Of a stretch of DNA of 64,000 nt, positions 40,661 through 51,490 are shown piece after piece. The first letter of the stretch is position 1. Every line of letters starts with the position of its first letter. The position numbers and the translations under genes are program-made. Below the pieces are notes generated by a model. It was not told the origin of the DNA, searched no databases, and saw only the letters and a list, made by a program, of their open reading frames with translations. The stretch comes from Aphis gossypii (lineage: Eukaryota > Arthropoda > Insecta > Hemiptera > Aphididae), in the NCBI RefSeq assembly GCF_020184175.1, contig NC_065531.1, positions 52,907,213 to 52,971,212 of the forward strand, written 5' to 3'.

Positions 40661-43130
40661 ATCGGTAACTTAACTGATTTTAATGTATTATTAATGTACA
40701 ATAATTTTTATTCAATTTTTATTTGTTATATTACTCATATACATTTACTACTATAATTAGGTATACCGCGTATTGGACTTTGTCCGTAATGAAACAATAA
40801 ATACATTTATTGTTTATTTATGTACCTATGGCACCGATTTATATTATACAAGTGTTAAGTGGACGGCATAGTCAAATGTGCTGTCTCCATTTTACTAACA
40901 TATATCAAAACAAATTTGCGTTTAATAGAACCCATTTTTATATGTTATTAGCTTTACTATTAGAGTCAATCCACTTATTAGTTACGTATCATCAAACTTA
41001 AAGATAAGAATATTATCAGGTGCATAATGTAGGATTATATTGATGTTTTCATTTTAAAGTGAGCTAAAGTTATGTAAAATATTAAAAATATAAAATGTAT
41101 ATAACTCATTTTTAAATAAAAATATAAATAAAACCATACTTGATGCTTTAGATAGTATTCTTATCTTTAAGTTCGATAATAGCTACTATAACATTAAAGC
41201 TAACAACATAAAATGAGTTCTGCTAAAAGCGAATTTGCTATGATGTACGTAAATAAGACGGAGACAACACATGGAGGGCATAACGTTGTCTATTCAAATG
41301 TTTACAAAACAAGAATCACAAACAAAATTCGATTGCAGTGGTCAGTGGTTAAATTATTAACTTTCAGTTCTCAGTACTTAAACATATTAATATGTTATGT
41401 TATTTGCTATTATATTATAAAAATACTAAATTTTATAGCTGAAGCAATGGAGTAATTGTGCGTGTTTTAAAATCATTTAATAAAACTAAATATGACGTAC
41501 TAAAGTAGTTTATGCATATATGATATATCTTTTCTTTTTTTACGACAATTTTACATTATAATACATAAAAACGTGCTACGATATTATAGAGTATAATATA
41601 TACTAAATATTTTGATATATTTTTAAACAATTTAATACTCATAAAATGTATTTACAACTATAATTGTCAACAAAATCATTGCATTGGCTTACTTGTGTAA
41701 TGTATGTGTTATATATATGTTATGAAAAAAAATATAATCTGCAATGACATTTCTATTATGATTATAAATTAAATATGTTTATTCTAAAATAAAAAAGTAA
41801 TAACTATATCACACGAGAGCAGATTGTGAGGGACTTATTGTATACTATATATACAACGTATAGATCCGATGACCACATGTTATACATATTAAGTATTTAG
41901 ATTAGTAACTATACACAAATCTCAGCCTTCACATTTTTGCAAATAAATTATTCAAAATATTTTGAAGTGAACTGCAGTGAAGTATAGTGTTTAATACACA
42001 AGTTTAAATATTTTTTATTTAAATGGATAAATTAACAGAAATTATGTCATGAAAATGGTTAAAAGTAAAAACTATACAATTGTAATTACCTTATTTATAT
42101 TTTATTATTGCCTTTTTGCAGTTTGCATAAAAAGTCATTCATTGCACATTCTAGTTTAACAACTAACATGTTGAAACACTCATAAAAAAGTCATAAATAG
42201 TGTGAAAAATTTGTTTTGCGAAAACAATTATTTGGCAACACTACACACAAGGATTCATTCACGTGGAAAACCATAGATATTCATGGTGTGTAAATTATGT
42301 ATAAAATATCGACTATTGTGAATAACAGATTGATAATGCATACGAGATGGTATTCACTCAAATCGATTTTAAATCATTTTCTTGTTCGGTAGCTGCATGT
42401 GGGACGTGAAGTCGTGAACAAAAAAAAATATATATAAAAAGAACATAATTTCTTAATTATATATAAAACTAAAAATCAAAACAAGCATATTTTTTTTTGT
42501 TAGTTTGCCTAAATCTTATAGTCGGTAAAATAAATAGGATGAAATAGAAATTGTACGTATAAACACACTTATACAGGAAAATACATTAAAGTATCGGATA
42601 AGTTATATAACACTTATGCAAAATATTGTTTGTTTAAAATTATTATCACGACTTAAGAAAGTACACTGAGTCACTGAAGTACATAATAATATTATGAGTT
42701 ATGACCATACTCAAATTAAGTTTATCCGTAAAAAATAATAATATTGAAAAAACATTATAATAACATAATAGTATGTATTATTAAAAAGTCATTCTAATTT
42801 TCAAGTTGTTCAGTTTATGTTTTTATATCTATTTATAATAGACATAAATCGTATGTAAATTAATAACAGCTATGAAATATTTTTTTATGACTTACGTTGA
42901 AAAAAATAATATAAAATGTCAATTAAAAAACATGGTAAGTTATGGTAGGATTTATTACAAAAATTTTAAATTGCAAATCGATGAACGATGGAAATTTAAA
43001 AAAAAATATGTTATTTTACAATTTACATTAACGAAATACAAGATCGCAAATTCATTAATATCGCAAATAAAATAGTTATTTATAAGTAAATACAATTCAA
43101 ATATCATCGGTATAATTCATAGTAATTCAA
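40660..43130. other. AT-rich stretch, one possible small ORF
   Basis: Apart from the 80-codon frame at 41213-41455, reported separately, I see only AT-rich sequence. Confidence 0.45.
41213..41455 (+). CDS. Possible small protein of 80 residues, unrecognised
   Basis: ATG in an A-rich context (ATAAAATGAG) opens an 80-codon frame. Its first half is hydrophilic (MSSAKSEFAMMYVNKTET...). The C-terminal third is strongly hydrophobic (LNILICYVICYYIIKIL), which could be one membrane helix. An AATAAA lies about 25 bases after the TAA stop. Composition is less lysine/isoleucine-dominated than neighbouring chance frames. No family is recognised, and random origin in AT-rich DNA is quite possible. Confidence 0.15.
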   Translation: MSSAKSEFAMMYVNKTETTHGGHNVVYSNVYKTRITNKIRLQWSVVKLLTFSSQYLNILICYVICYYIIKILNFIAEAME

Positions 43131-43522
43131 TATTGCGACTCATCCGTGTCGAAAGGTGAAAGTATCGTGACCAGCGTAATGGTAATGTTCCATCCACGAA
43201 AGGATGTTGGCGAATCCTCCAAAATATCCAATACGACGACGTACTTACGGATGAATAATTATCGTACCGCGTTTCCGAATATTTACCGGTAACGGAACTC
43301 GTCTGGAGAATAATATCACATATTATGTTGGTGCAGTTTCGATGTCTGGCGGGGAGGTAAAATGTGCATTTTGTTGCAATTTATCAAACTGTAACTATAG
43401 TTTAATAACGGACGGAGATTACACTGTTTACATATAAAAGTCACATTTAATATAAATACCACAATAATACTACTGTATTATTTATTATAATTATATCGAA
43501 CACCTATAATATAGTTATAATA

Positions 43523-43894
43523 GACTCTGTCTCGGCAGGTCCCGGATATCCCGTAAGATTTGTCAAGACGTATCAATCTTGGAAATTTATTAATCAAATC
43601 ACATGTTTGGGGACTTAGATATGTTTCTTTGATGGAATTAGTCGATTTATTTAGGAAAGGCATTTAAAAAAAAAAACTCTTTTTATTTCATCTAGAAACA
43701 CAGATGAGTGGTTAATATTGATCGAACATTCAAAACAAAAACATCCCTCGATTTGCTTTGTAACACCACCCCAAGTCACAGGGTAAAATAAAAACGCGCA
43801 TTTTATTCCACGCATCCTCTGTGATTTATAAATCGTCCAGGATTGATAACGTCTTGACAAATCTCACGGTATATCCGGAACTAGAGACAGAGTC
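43523..43894. repeat. Large inverted repeat, arms about 55 bp, peptide-like arms
   Basis: The left arm 43523-43578 and right arm 43841-43894 are inverse copies, with about 85 percent identity by eye and 262 bases between them. Both start GACTCTGTCTC and share AGATTTGTCAAGACG. Read inward, both arms translate to similar peptides: DSVS..GYPVRFVKTYQSW on plus and DSVS..GYTVRFVKT then YQSW (after one frameshift) on minus. On minus the frame continues to about 43655. The protein family is not recognised. The likeness could reflect a duplicated coding piece or simply the shared DNA. Confidence 0.6.
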
Positions 43895-44005
43895 AATATA
43901 ATAATATTATATTATTATGATTGATAATGCGGCATTTTGGAGGATATTGTGCGTGAAGTTGCCGGATGGCACAGATAGCGCTTACCGGGAGATTTATATA
44001 AAGTC

Positions 44006-44212
44006 CGTAACCCCAGCACCACTAAAGTATACATCTAAGTCAAAAAATATCCTATCGATTGTTATTTCATTCGTAACCAGTTGTAATTCTAATTAAAACA
44101 TTTATACACCTCCCAAAACTTGAAAAAAAAAAATGGATTTTCTTAAGCGTTGGGACTAATTTTTGACTTAGACATTGGTACATATACCTACTTTGGTGGT
44201 ACTGGGGTAACG
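44006..44212. repeat. Imperfect inverted repeat, arms about 40-50 bp
   Basis: The arm at 44006-44045 (begins CGTAACCCCAGCACCAC, ends CTAAGTCAAAA) and its inverse at 44161-44212 (ends GTGGTACTGGGGTAACG) are separated by about 115 bases. The right arm has an extra insertion of about a dozen bases. This has the shape of a small MITE or foldback element. No target duplication is evident. Confidence 0.55.
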
Positions 44213-44438
44213 GACCTGAGAATACTCGTGTACTAGAGTTATAAACATTACCACTGTTGTACGGCACATAACGTCAAACAGTACCTATACACATTATTAT
44301 ATTATATATTATGATGGTCGGTGGTACTTAGGACGGCACGAGGGCACTGTCAAGACGGTGACGACGAGCTGTGGCGGAGCGGGGTGGCGCGGTACCGGCG
44401 TCACAGAGGCTGACCCGAAAGATTGTTATCGGCGACGA

Positions 44439-44469
44439 GTACGCGCGCGCGCGCGCGTGTGTGTGTGTG
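44439..44469. repeat. Alternating CG then TG tract, Z-DNA-prone
   Basis: Thirty-one bases of strict purine-pyrimidine alternation: a (CG) run passing into a (TG) run. A second, shorter tract lies at 45101-45121 and contains the palindrome GTACGCGCGCGTAC. Confidence 0.85.
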
Positions 44470-45100
44470 GAAGAGCAGCAACAAGCGGCGGCGGCAGTGG
44501 CGGCAGTGGCGGCTATAGTGCCGGTCCGCGGAGCACGGGTTTTTCCTCGGTCGCGCGCCTCCACTAATTAGTACTGCCGTATAGTACCTGCAACGCGATA
44601 CTCCTCCTCTTCCTCCCATTCGTCTCTTCCTCCGAAGTATATTCCTCCGCGTTTCTTGCACGGCATCGGAATAAGTACCTTACACACATACACACACACA
44701 GGTATAACAGGCAAAAGACGGACGCGTGCCCCCTCGACACACGCGCGCACACATATGCCGCTCCAATAAACTTACAAGTCCACAGACCGAAACCGATTGT
44801 TTTTTTCTTCTTCTTCTTCTTTTTCTTCACTCATTATATGTTGCTCGACCCGCTCTTCTCCCTCGCCGTATAATTTCCTTCTTTTTTTTTTTTTTTTTTA
44901 CTTACTTACTTAATTGTAAAAACACGAGCCCGTAATATACAGTTGTAGTGCGTATATTAATGCCTCGGCCGTACGATAATATAATAATAACGACAACGAT
45001 AATAACACGAGAGAAACGACCGTGTATACGGCTTACCGGCAGCCCGGTGGTGATTATAATATTATATAGTCGACGCGGCACACGACATGCGTACCGTATA

Positions 45101-45121
45101 GTACGCGCGCGTACACACACA
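45101..45121. repeat. Second alternating purine-pyrimidine tract with palindrome
   Basis: GTACGCGCGCGTAC followed by CA repeats, again strictly alternating. Within the same GC island. Confidence 0.8.
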
Positions 45122-45850
45122 ATACAACAATATATAATATAATAATAATGTAAGAAAGTTTTTTTTCGGCCAACGCACCGGAACCGTACGCCGCGGCGCG
45201 TGTCCCGGCCGCCTTCCGCGCGGAGATCGTCTCGGACGACGGACGAGAAGCGCGTGCTCCGTTCCTGTACTGTAGTAATAATAATATCGTCCAGGTGAAA
45301 ACGTTAAGAGGACGTCGTAGGTATTTATAGATATAGATATAATAAACGTGAGTGAGTTATGATCGTTTCAAAATAGTTTCAAAAAGGTCATCACTTATTC
45401 AAAAATAATAACATCGATAAAAGACTACGCGGGGCCCTAGACAATAATCTTACCTTTAAATCATAGAATAGGTCGATTCACTCTAATACCGAATAGCATA
45501 CTTTTGAAATCGGTGAATCTTAAGCGTAAAACGTTGTAGTAGTACTATAGATGCGGTACACGGTATATTATAATACTTTATTGTGTATGGGTACAGTCCG
45601 CGGATTATATGTCTGGGTTAATTGTACGAAAAAGACACGACCGGGCCGGACGTAGTGCCCGGCTAATTGTATTACCCATACAAATCCGGTGGGTTTTGCC
45701 GCTGCTGAAGCTCGTGGTGACGCGGTGGCCCTGGCTTAGCGCTTTGTCGAGAATCGGTTACAAATGAACCGTTATAAGTAGTACTTACGATCAGAGTCAA
45801 ATCGAGTGGAATATTTCAGCTACGGGAATGAGGCCCGGGTTATAAGTTCT

Positions 45851-47389
45851 TATCACTCGGAAAACGCTAAAAAATTACACATCCAATTGGTCTGTCTAAA
45901 ATAATATTTTATCAGAGAAAAAATGAATTCTGGGAATGAAAAGGATAACAATTTAACAAAATATCATAAGGAGTTTTAAAATAATAATAATAATAAATAC
46001 ATTCAAATAGCATAATATTTTAAATAAAGGTAAAGTAATGGCATTTTTGTATATATCATAAATTATAATAGTAGGTACCTAATGTATGACTTTTCAGTTA
46101 CCTGTATTGAATATTAATAATAGTAAAGTGAAAGGCAAAAAAAATGTACAATTTGCATGGGAAATGAGCATAAAATGTATTCAAATGATTGTTCTATACA
46201 TTTTAAAAATTATTTTTTTAATTTATTAGTTTAACAGTTTGATTTCTATTCGTTCTACTTTTATCAAATGCTCGTGAATACTGTTACAAATCATGAAAAT
46301 AAAAATAAATTAAAGGACATTTTGAAGAAATATTATGGTAATAATTATAAAACTAACAAAATATTCAAATCATTTGAATATATTTTCAAATTCTGTATAC
46401 AGTGGTACGAATTGTAAATGTATTAATTTTACAATGAACTGTAGGTATATTTTTGTTTTGCGCGTGTTTGTCAATACTCATCACTTATTGGGTCAGTAAA
46501 AATGCTACAATCTTCAACTTTATGATTGATTTCTGGTTTATACATAAATATTTTAAAGTTTATATTATTTTTATTTTTTTCATAAACGATTAATTTGTTA
46601 TACCTAATTATTAATTAGTTTCAATACAGCTATTTTGTTGTAATTTAAAAAATATTATTCATAACTTCAAAAGGACTTTTTGCCACTAGTCAATACATAG
46701 GTATATTATTAATTTTTATGTATGATGAAATTTTCAAATTAGTCAAGTTGTTTATACCATGATTCTATATTTCTATATACCTACGCTGTTTTTTCTACTG
46801 TTCATTGATATTGATTTATATTGATAACAGTTAATTATATAAAATAATATTACAATAATTATTATTATTCAACATATTGTTATCTGTTTTTTTTTTTTAA
46901 ATAAATTCAACCCTATGATAGTAAAGAAAAAAGAAATAATAATAATTAAATATAAAAATAAAATACTGTTTCATTCTGACTTCATTCTGAAATAATTGGC
47001 TTAATTTCCTGTGGCAATTATGTTATTGTGTGGTATTTTAATTGTTTAATTACTTTAATTAGCATTCAGTATATTATACATTATACAAGTTATATACGAA
47101 GATACGAGCAAGTAAGATAAGAATCACATCAAAACAATGATCAGTTCGTGTTAATCAAGTTCCTGGATGACATAATGTGCTATGATTCCAAAATAAAACA
47201 TGAGTTATAGGTAAATGATTATTACTAAAATTATATACCTACCTAAGTACATTTTTCAAAAAAAGTATAAAATATATATTAATACAATTAATTAATTAAG
47301 TTACATCTTATATTAGTTATATTATACAAGATATAATTATACAATTAATGTCAATAAGCGGGTGAAAGAACTTTACAATGATTTTTGGC
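45851..47389. other. AT-rich gene-free stretch
   Basis: No coding or repeat structure was recognised. Confidence 0.5.
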
Positions 47390-49170
47390 AACGTTTTTAT
47401 TGACGTAAACCGGTAAGTTTTACACGTTTTAAAGGTCGCATAGGAATCCGCTTTCCTTTGACGAGCGGCAATAGACAAAACCGACCAAGAATCACTAGTC
47501 TAAACTACCACCACGACCACGCGCGATCTATGTCCGTTTCGGTTGTTCGAAAAAATAAAAGCCACGTTAATTATATGGGTATTGACACGAACCGACCGTA
47601 GTCCAACCCGCCGCAGGTGATAGCAACGACAACGAAGACCATCATGTTCTATATCATTCACTCGACGCGCGTCTGCCGTCTATGAAACCATCATAATAAT
47701 ATTATGCGATAAGTACATAAACATTATGATCCATTGTGATGGATACAAAAAATAATATTTTACGGTTGTCATATTATACGCAGCAACTATATGGTATTAT
47801 AATATTGTGCACATTGTCGTATACACCAAAAGGAGTAGGTACCATAATAGTTCAAAACCAAAAACACGTACTCATACTCATACATTTGCCGCAATGACGA
47901 CAATATAATGTACCCAATTATCGTGTACATTATACGACAAAAATGTTTTTGTTTCGGCGGAACGGCAGCGTGCGGGCTAAAGGCAATAATTATTATATAT
48001 TTTGTCGTTTGCGATGAGCAGCAGCTGCAGCTGTCGTCCGCCGGCCACGCGACTCGGCCGGAAACCTTTCGTGGCCACCGGACCGCGGCGACGACGACGA
48101 CGACGGCGGCGGCGTTTATTACGACTTGCTCTTCCGCCGACCTTTACGCGCCGCCGAGACGTTCGCCGCCTACGCGCCACAACCACCTCACCACCTCCAC
48201 CGCAGTTTTATCGTCCGACACGCGTGCACATAATAATAATATATTATAATATTATATACAATAGATTATCGGATGACAGTCTATAGACGAAGACTGGTTC
48301 CGCTCCGGGTATTTCCGACGGAAGTAGTTTTTATGTTATACATAGTAAGTACTTACCTAGTGGGCTATAATAGATATACACGCAAAAACAGCCCCTCCTC
48401 AACCCTTTCAGGCAGCGTTACTGAAATTAAAACGTGCGTTTTTGTAGTCGACTGTCAGAATTTGTTTTTCTCAAATCCAACGTACACCATGCAGGCCATG
48501 AATATACAAGCGTCTTTTTCAAATTCGCACGACAGTCCTTCCTCCTTAAGATGACGTTAAAATAAGAATACACGGAAATGACCGATAACAGGTGTCCTTA
48601 AACCCTGCGACGACGTTATAAATTTTAAAACATATAATACGCGCAACTACCATAATGTAATGTGTCATTATACGCTATATATAATATCTAATATACTGTC
48701 AACTACAGTAATGCATAAAAAGATCAAATCTGTTAATTTTGTGAGCAAAGCGATCGTCTCTGTGAATAACAAAAAGTTTATATAAGTTTATTATATAGTA
48801 CAGTATTAATAATAATGATGTGATAATCGGGAAAAAAAAAACTTGTCTTCTAATAATATTATAATATTATATTTTGTCGACGACGACGTGCAGTTAGGTA
48901 TAAGTAATATCGATCTTCCGTCGTGGTAATTATAATGCACTCGACAATATTTTATTTCTCAGGTCCGGCTGCAAAAAATCACTCGTCACCCGTGACAACC
49001 GTCGATCTAGTTGACTGCTGTGCACGTAAATTATAATATTATATCGTACAGAAATATCATACAGGACCGCGACTTCATCTATACAGAGCAACGACTTTCA
49101 AAAATCAAACGCTCCCGAACCGACAACACAACTCACACGACTCGCGGACACCGAAATAACGTCACGTCGT
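47390..49170. promoter_or_regulatory. GC-rich region upstream of the 128-residue gene
   Basis: CpG-rich DNA with ACG/GCG triplet runs (48085-48115) and a CAGCAGCTGCAGCTG palindromic stretch near 48018. Several donor-like sites are present: CCG|GTAAGT near 47410, CGCAG|GTGATA near 47617 and a self-complementary GTAAGTACTTAC at 48344-48355. Mutually overlapping arginine-, threonine- and alanine-rich frames at 47908-48286 are low-complexity and not called. Probably promoter or noncoding-exon DNA. Confidence 0.35.
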
Positions 49171-49173
49171 TTT

Positions 49174-49180
49174 TATAAAT
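49174..49180 (+). promoter_or_regulatory. TATA-like box of the 128-residue gene
   Basis: TATAAAT lies 63 bases before the start codon, which would place transcription start near 49200-49205 with a short 5' UTR. A CRE-like AACGTCACGTCG lies just upstream at about 49158. TATA-like words are common in this background, so support is moderate. Confidence 0.4.
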
Positions 49181-49236
49181 TATTTATTGACTTAGTATAG
49201 TCCGATCGACGCGACTGCCGCTGAGCGGAAATCGTC

Positions 49237-49623
49237 ATGACCGACAGTAAGTCCAAACGGACCGCGGCGCCGTTGGAGGACCCGCAGCTCAACACCAACT
49301 TTACGTACAACTTGGACTCGTGCGTGGTGCAGGCATCGCGGGACGACAGGGACACGACGCCCAGCGGACAGGGAGTGGTGGAACGCGTGTGGATCACTAG
49401 CCGACCGCCGAGACTGGGCCACGGCGTGGAGCCGACGGTCAGCGCGCGGCGGACGTACGTGATGCTCACGCACGTGCAGGGCCAGATGATCGACACCGGC
49501 GAGATGGTCTGCAAAAAGGTGTGCACGATGGGCGGTAGCAAGGACGACGCGGTCAACACGGCCTCCGCTGCCAACCCCAACAAACAGGCTTCACAGTGTC
49601 CCCGCGGTCAGCCATGCGACTGA
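49237..49623 (+). CDS. Unrecognised 128-residue soluble protein, intronless gene
   Basis: Seen: a single open frame, ATG at 49237 with G at -3, an in-frame TGA just upstream at 49222, and stop TGA at 49621-49623. Third positions are strongly G/C, unlike the AT-rich surroundings. Predicted protein: a hydrophilic Lys/Asp/Thr-rich N-terminus; a central VERVWITSRPPRL and TYVMLTHVQGQMIDTGEMV portion that looks folded and beta-like; then Cys at 92 and 96 (CKKVC), and Cys at 121 and 127 in a CPRGQPC tail. Another Cys is at 29. There is no signal peptide or membrane helix. It has its own TATA-like box and two AATAAA signals, so it looks like a complete transcription unit. I do not recognise the family. 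Four C-terminal cysteines could bind metal or form disulfides, which is speculation. A retrocopy origin would explain the missing introns. Long antisense frames are a by-product of the GC-rich codons. Confidence 0.75.
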   Translation: MTDSKSKRTAAPLEDPQLNTNFTYNLDSCVVQASRDDRDTTPSGQGVVERVWITSRPPRLGHGVEPTVSARRTYVMLTHVQGQMIDTGEMVCKKVCTMGGSKDDAVNTASAANPNKQASQCPRGQPCD

Positions 49624-49715
49624 TCGGACGGACGATCGTATACGATAATAGATAAAATTGTAGCGTTTGTGCGCTTAAATTAGGAGTTGCAGGTACGAGT
49701 TGCAGTCGAGATTTT

Positions 49716-49732
49716 AATAAACGAAAAATAAA
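49716..49732 (+). terminator. Polyadenylation signals of the 128-residue gene
   Basis: AATAAA at 49716-49721 and again at 49727-49732, about 93-104 bases after the stop. This supports a compact single-exon mRNA ending near 49750. Confidence 0.6.
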
Positions 49733-49749
49733 ACTATAAACGACCGATA

Positions 49750-50760
49750 TATTATTATAATAACATATATAACACAATATAAACATGTCCAAGAGTTTAG
49801 TTGAGAGGATCTATCTACTATACCGTTGGTGCCCTAGGTAAAAATTGGTGAAAAAAATACAATCACGCTATAGTATATAGAAACATACATAATATGTACC
49901 TATATAAGTAGATATGTTTGAAATGGGTATTTGACTTATTTTAAAATAATAATATTAATTTATTGTTTAAAATTGATTTGTAATTATACGCTTTAAAATA
50001 ATTGTTTAAAGGTAACTTTATTTGCTATGAATTGAAGGATTTTGATCGGATTTTGAACGACAGTTGTGTAAATATAGCAAGGACCTTAGATTTTCAAAAA
50101 CACAATTTTGCAAAATCCTAATTAAAACGTAAATACAATTTTATTTTATTAAATAGGTATTTAAAAAAAAAAATACAGGTAATGGTAAATATAAAAAAAA
50201 ATCATAATTATTTATAATCTCTTGCCATATCGTTATTATAGTATTATAAATCATAAAAAATATAATATATTAGGTTATGTCAAACCATACAAGATATAAA
50301 TAGTCTAAAGCCGTGATTACATCGTAATGTACGTTTCAGTATGATGCACCGTTGGTAGTGGTGCACATAACTCATCGTCCAAAATTTATTTTGTTTCAAT
50401 CATTATTTTTAATTCTACGAATATTTGTTCTTTGTTCGTAAACATCAATGACCTTATTACGGTTATTATTTACGGTTTGATGAGAGATTTTATTTTAAGA
50501 TGGTTTAAATTCGATTTAAGATCAAACCGATAATCGTATTGGATTTTACTAACAGCTCGTGTATACAGTACGATTTGACTCGTTTGCTTCATACGCATGG
50601 TATACACCTTACCACGTGAACTCTTATAATTTAGCAACAAACCTTTTTTTAATAATGACGAATACACAATACCTACATCTATTACGAATGATTTTGTTGT
50701 GTATATTTTGTCGTACGAATAGCAACTTTTTAGGTTCGTTAACGGTGATCTAGAGTACCC
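49750..50760. other. AT-rich gene-free stretch
   Basis: No coding frame or repeat that I can support. The frames at 50470-50667 and 50559-50753 overlap on opposite strands and look like chance. Confidence 0.5.
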
Positions 50761-51490
50761 GGTGAAATGCAGCTTTTGCAGCTAGGATGGTTTTGGATAA
50801 TGTTTACACTCATCTTCGTTCTATAGATCGCCCGCCAAAATGTGAAACGTGCGACAAAGACGCGACCATACGACATAATATAATATATTATTACAATACC
50901 CATCATGTGCTCTTCGCCGCCGGCCGGACCGTGGTCGTCAGCCCGTAACAGCGTGTGTGTACTACAACAATATATAATATTATAATATTGTTTTCTTGTG
51001 CGGACGAATTATTATGTGCAGGATAACACACCCCCACAATAATAAAGGCGCCATATGTCCTGCAGAAGGGGGTATTAGCACCTTGTGCTTTTTCCCATAG
51101 AAGAAAACCGTATCACACACACACACGGTCGTAATAACATTGCAACCTTTAGTCGTCGTCGTCGCGCCATGTGTCTTATACGCGGCCGATAATGACCAAA
51201 AATAAAAAACGTAAAGAACCCAGCGCGTACACACACACACATACTCACGATACCGGAATTTGCCGGGCCAATGATTCGCCGGCAGGTGCCAAAGGGTCTT
51301 CTACTTCTGCTATTCCTACACATATATACATATATATTATGCTCGTCGCGTATATTACACTATTAGCGGTAGTTATACTACTACCATGGTATACGTGCGG
51401 TCCGTAGTGCAGCGCCGACGGCACAAGAGTTCCGCACAGTTGACTTCTGGAAGGAACTACGGTGAGTGGCCGTGCTGAAAACACCCGGCC
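50760..51490 (+). promoter_or_regulatory. GC-richer block with plus-strand splice donor
   Basis: CpG-rich DNA with CA microsatellites (near 51116-51126 and 51229-51242). The sequence CTACG|GTGAGT at 51461/51462 is a good donor at the right edge of the block, so a plus-strand noncoding first exon ending at 51461 is possible. The overlapping frames at 50980-51484 on both strands are low-complexity. Confidence 0.3.

Larger units (their letters stand above)
43130..44290. repeat. Block rich in inverted repeats
   Basis: A less AT-rich block holding two separate imperfect inverted repeats (43523-43894 and 44006-44212). A further shared ATCCTCCAAAAT word occurs at about 43214 and, inverted, at about 43935, outside the larger repeat. 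It could be a damaged foldback-type element or an inverted gene duplication. Confidence 0.4.
44310..45850 (+). promoter_or_regulatory. GC/CpG-rich island, candidate promoter and first exon
   Basis: A strongly GC-rich island packed with CpG, alternating CG/TG tracts and CT-rich pieces. Open frames on both strands are arginine/alanine/serine low-complexity and overlap one another, so I do not call them genes. At 45294 a CAG|GTGAAA donor ends a plus-strand stretch that stays open from about 45160, but no acceptor or ATG for it is visible. A noncoding first exon on the plus strand is possible. Confidence 0.4.

Noticed and set aside
43262..43377. Minus-strand open stretch ending at CATCC|GTAAGT
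   Set aside because: Lacks an acceptor or start codon, and about 40 open codons are expected by chance in this composition.
45609..45767. A 52-codon plus-strand frame with a hydrophobic basic product
   Set aside because: Short, with no neighbouring signals or homologue I recognise; likely open by chance in balanced-composition DNA.
45725..45770. tRNA-like box A (TGGCTTAGCGC)
   Set aside because: No matching box B (GGTTCGAATCC) or cloverleaf follows.
47908..48286. Three overlapping frames in the 48 kb GC region
   Set aside because: Poly-Arg, poly-Thr and poly-Ala runs come from one ACG/GCG triplet tract read in different frames.
49173..49583. 136-codon antisense frame across the orphan gene
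   Set aside because: It is the mirror of a GC-rich coding sequence. The sense frame has better start, stop, promoter and polyadenylation context.
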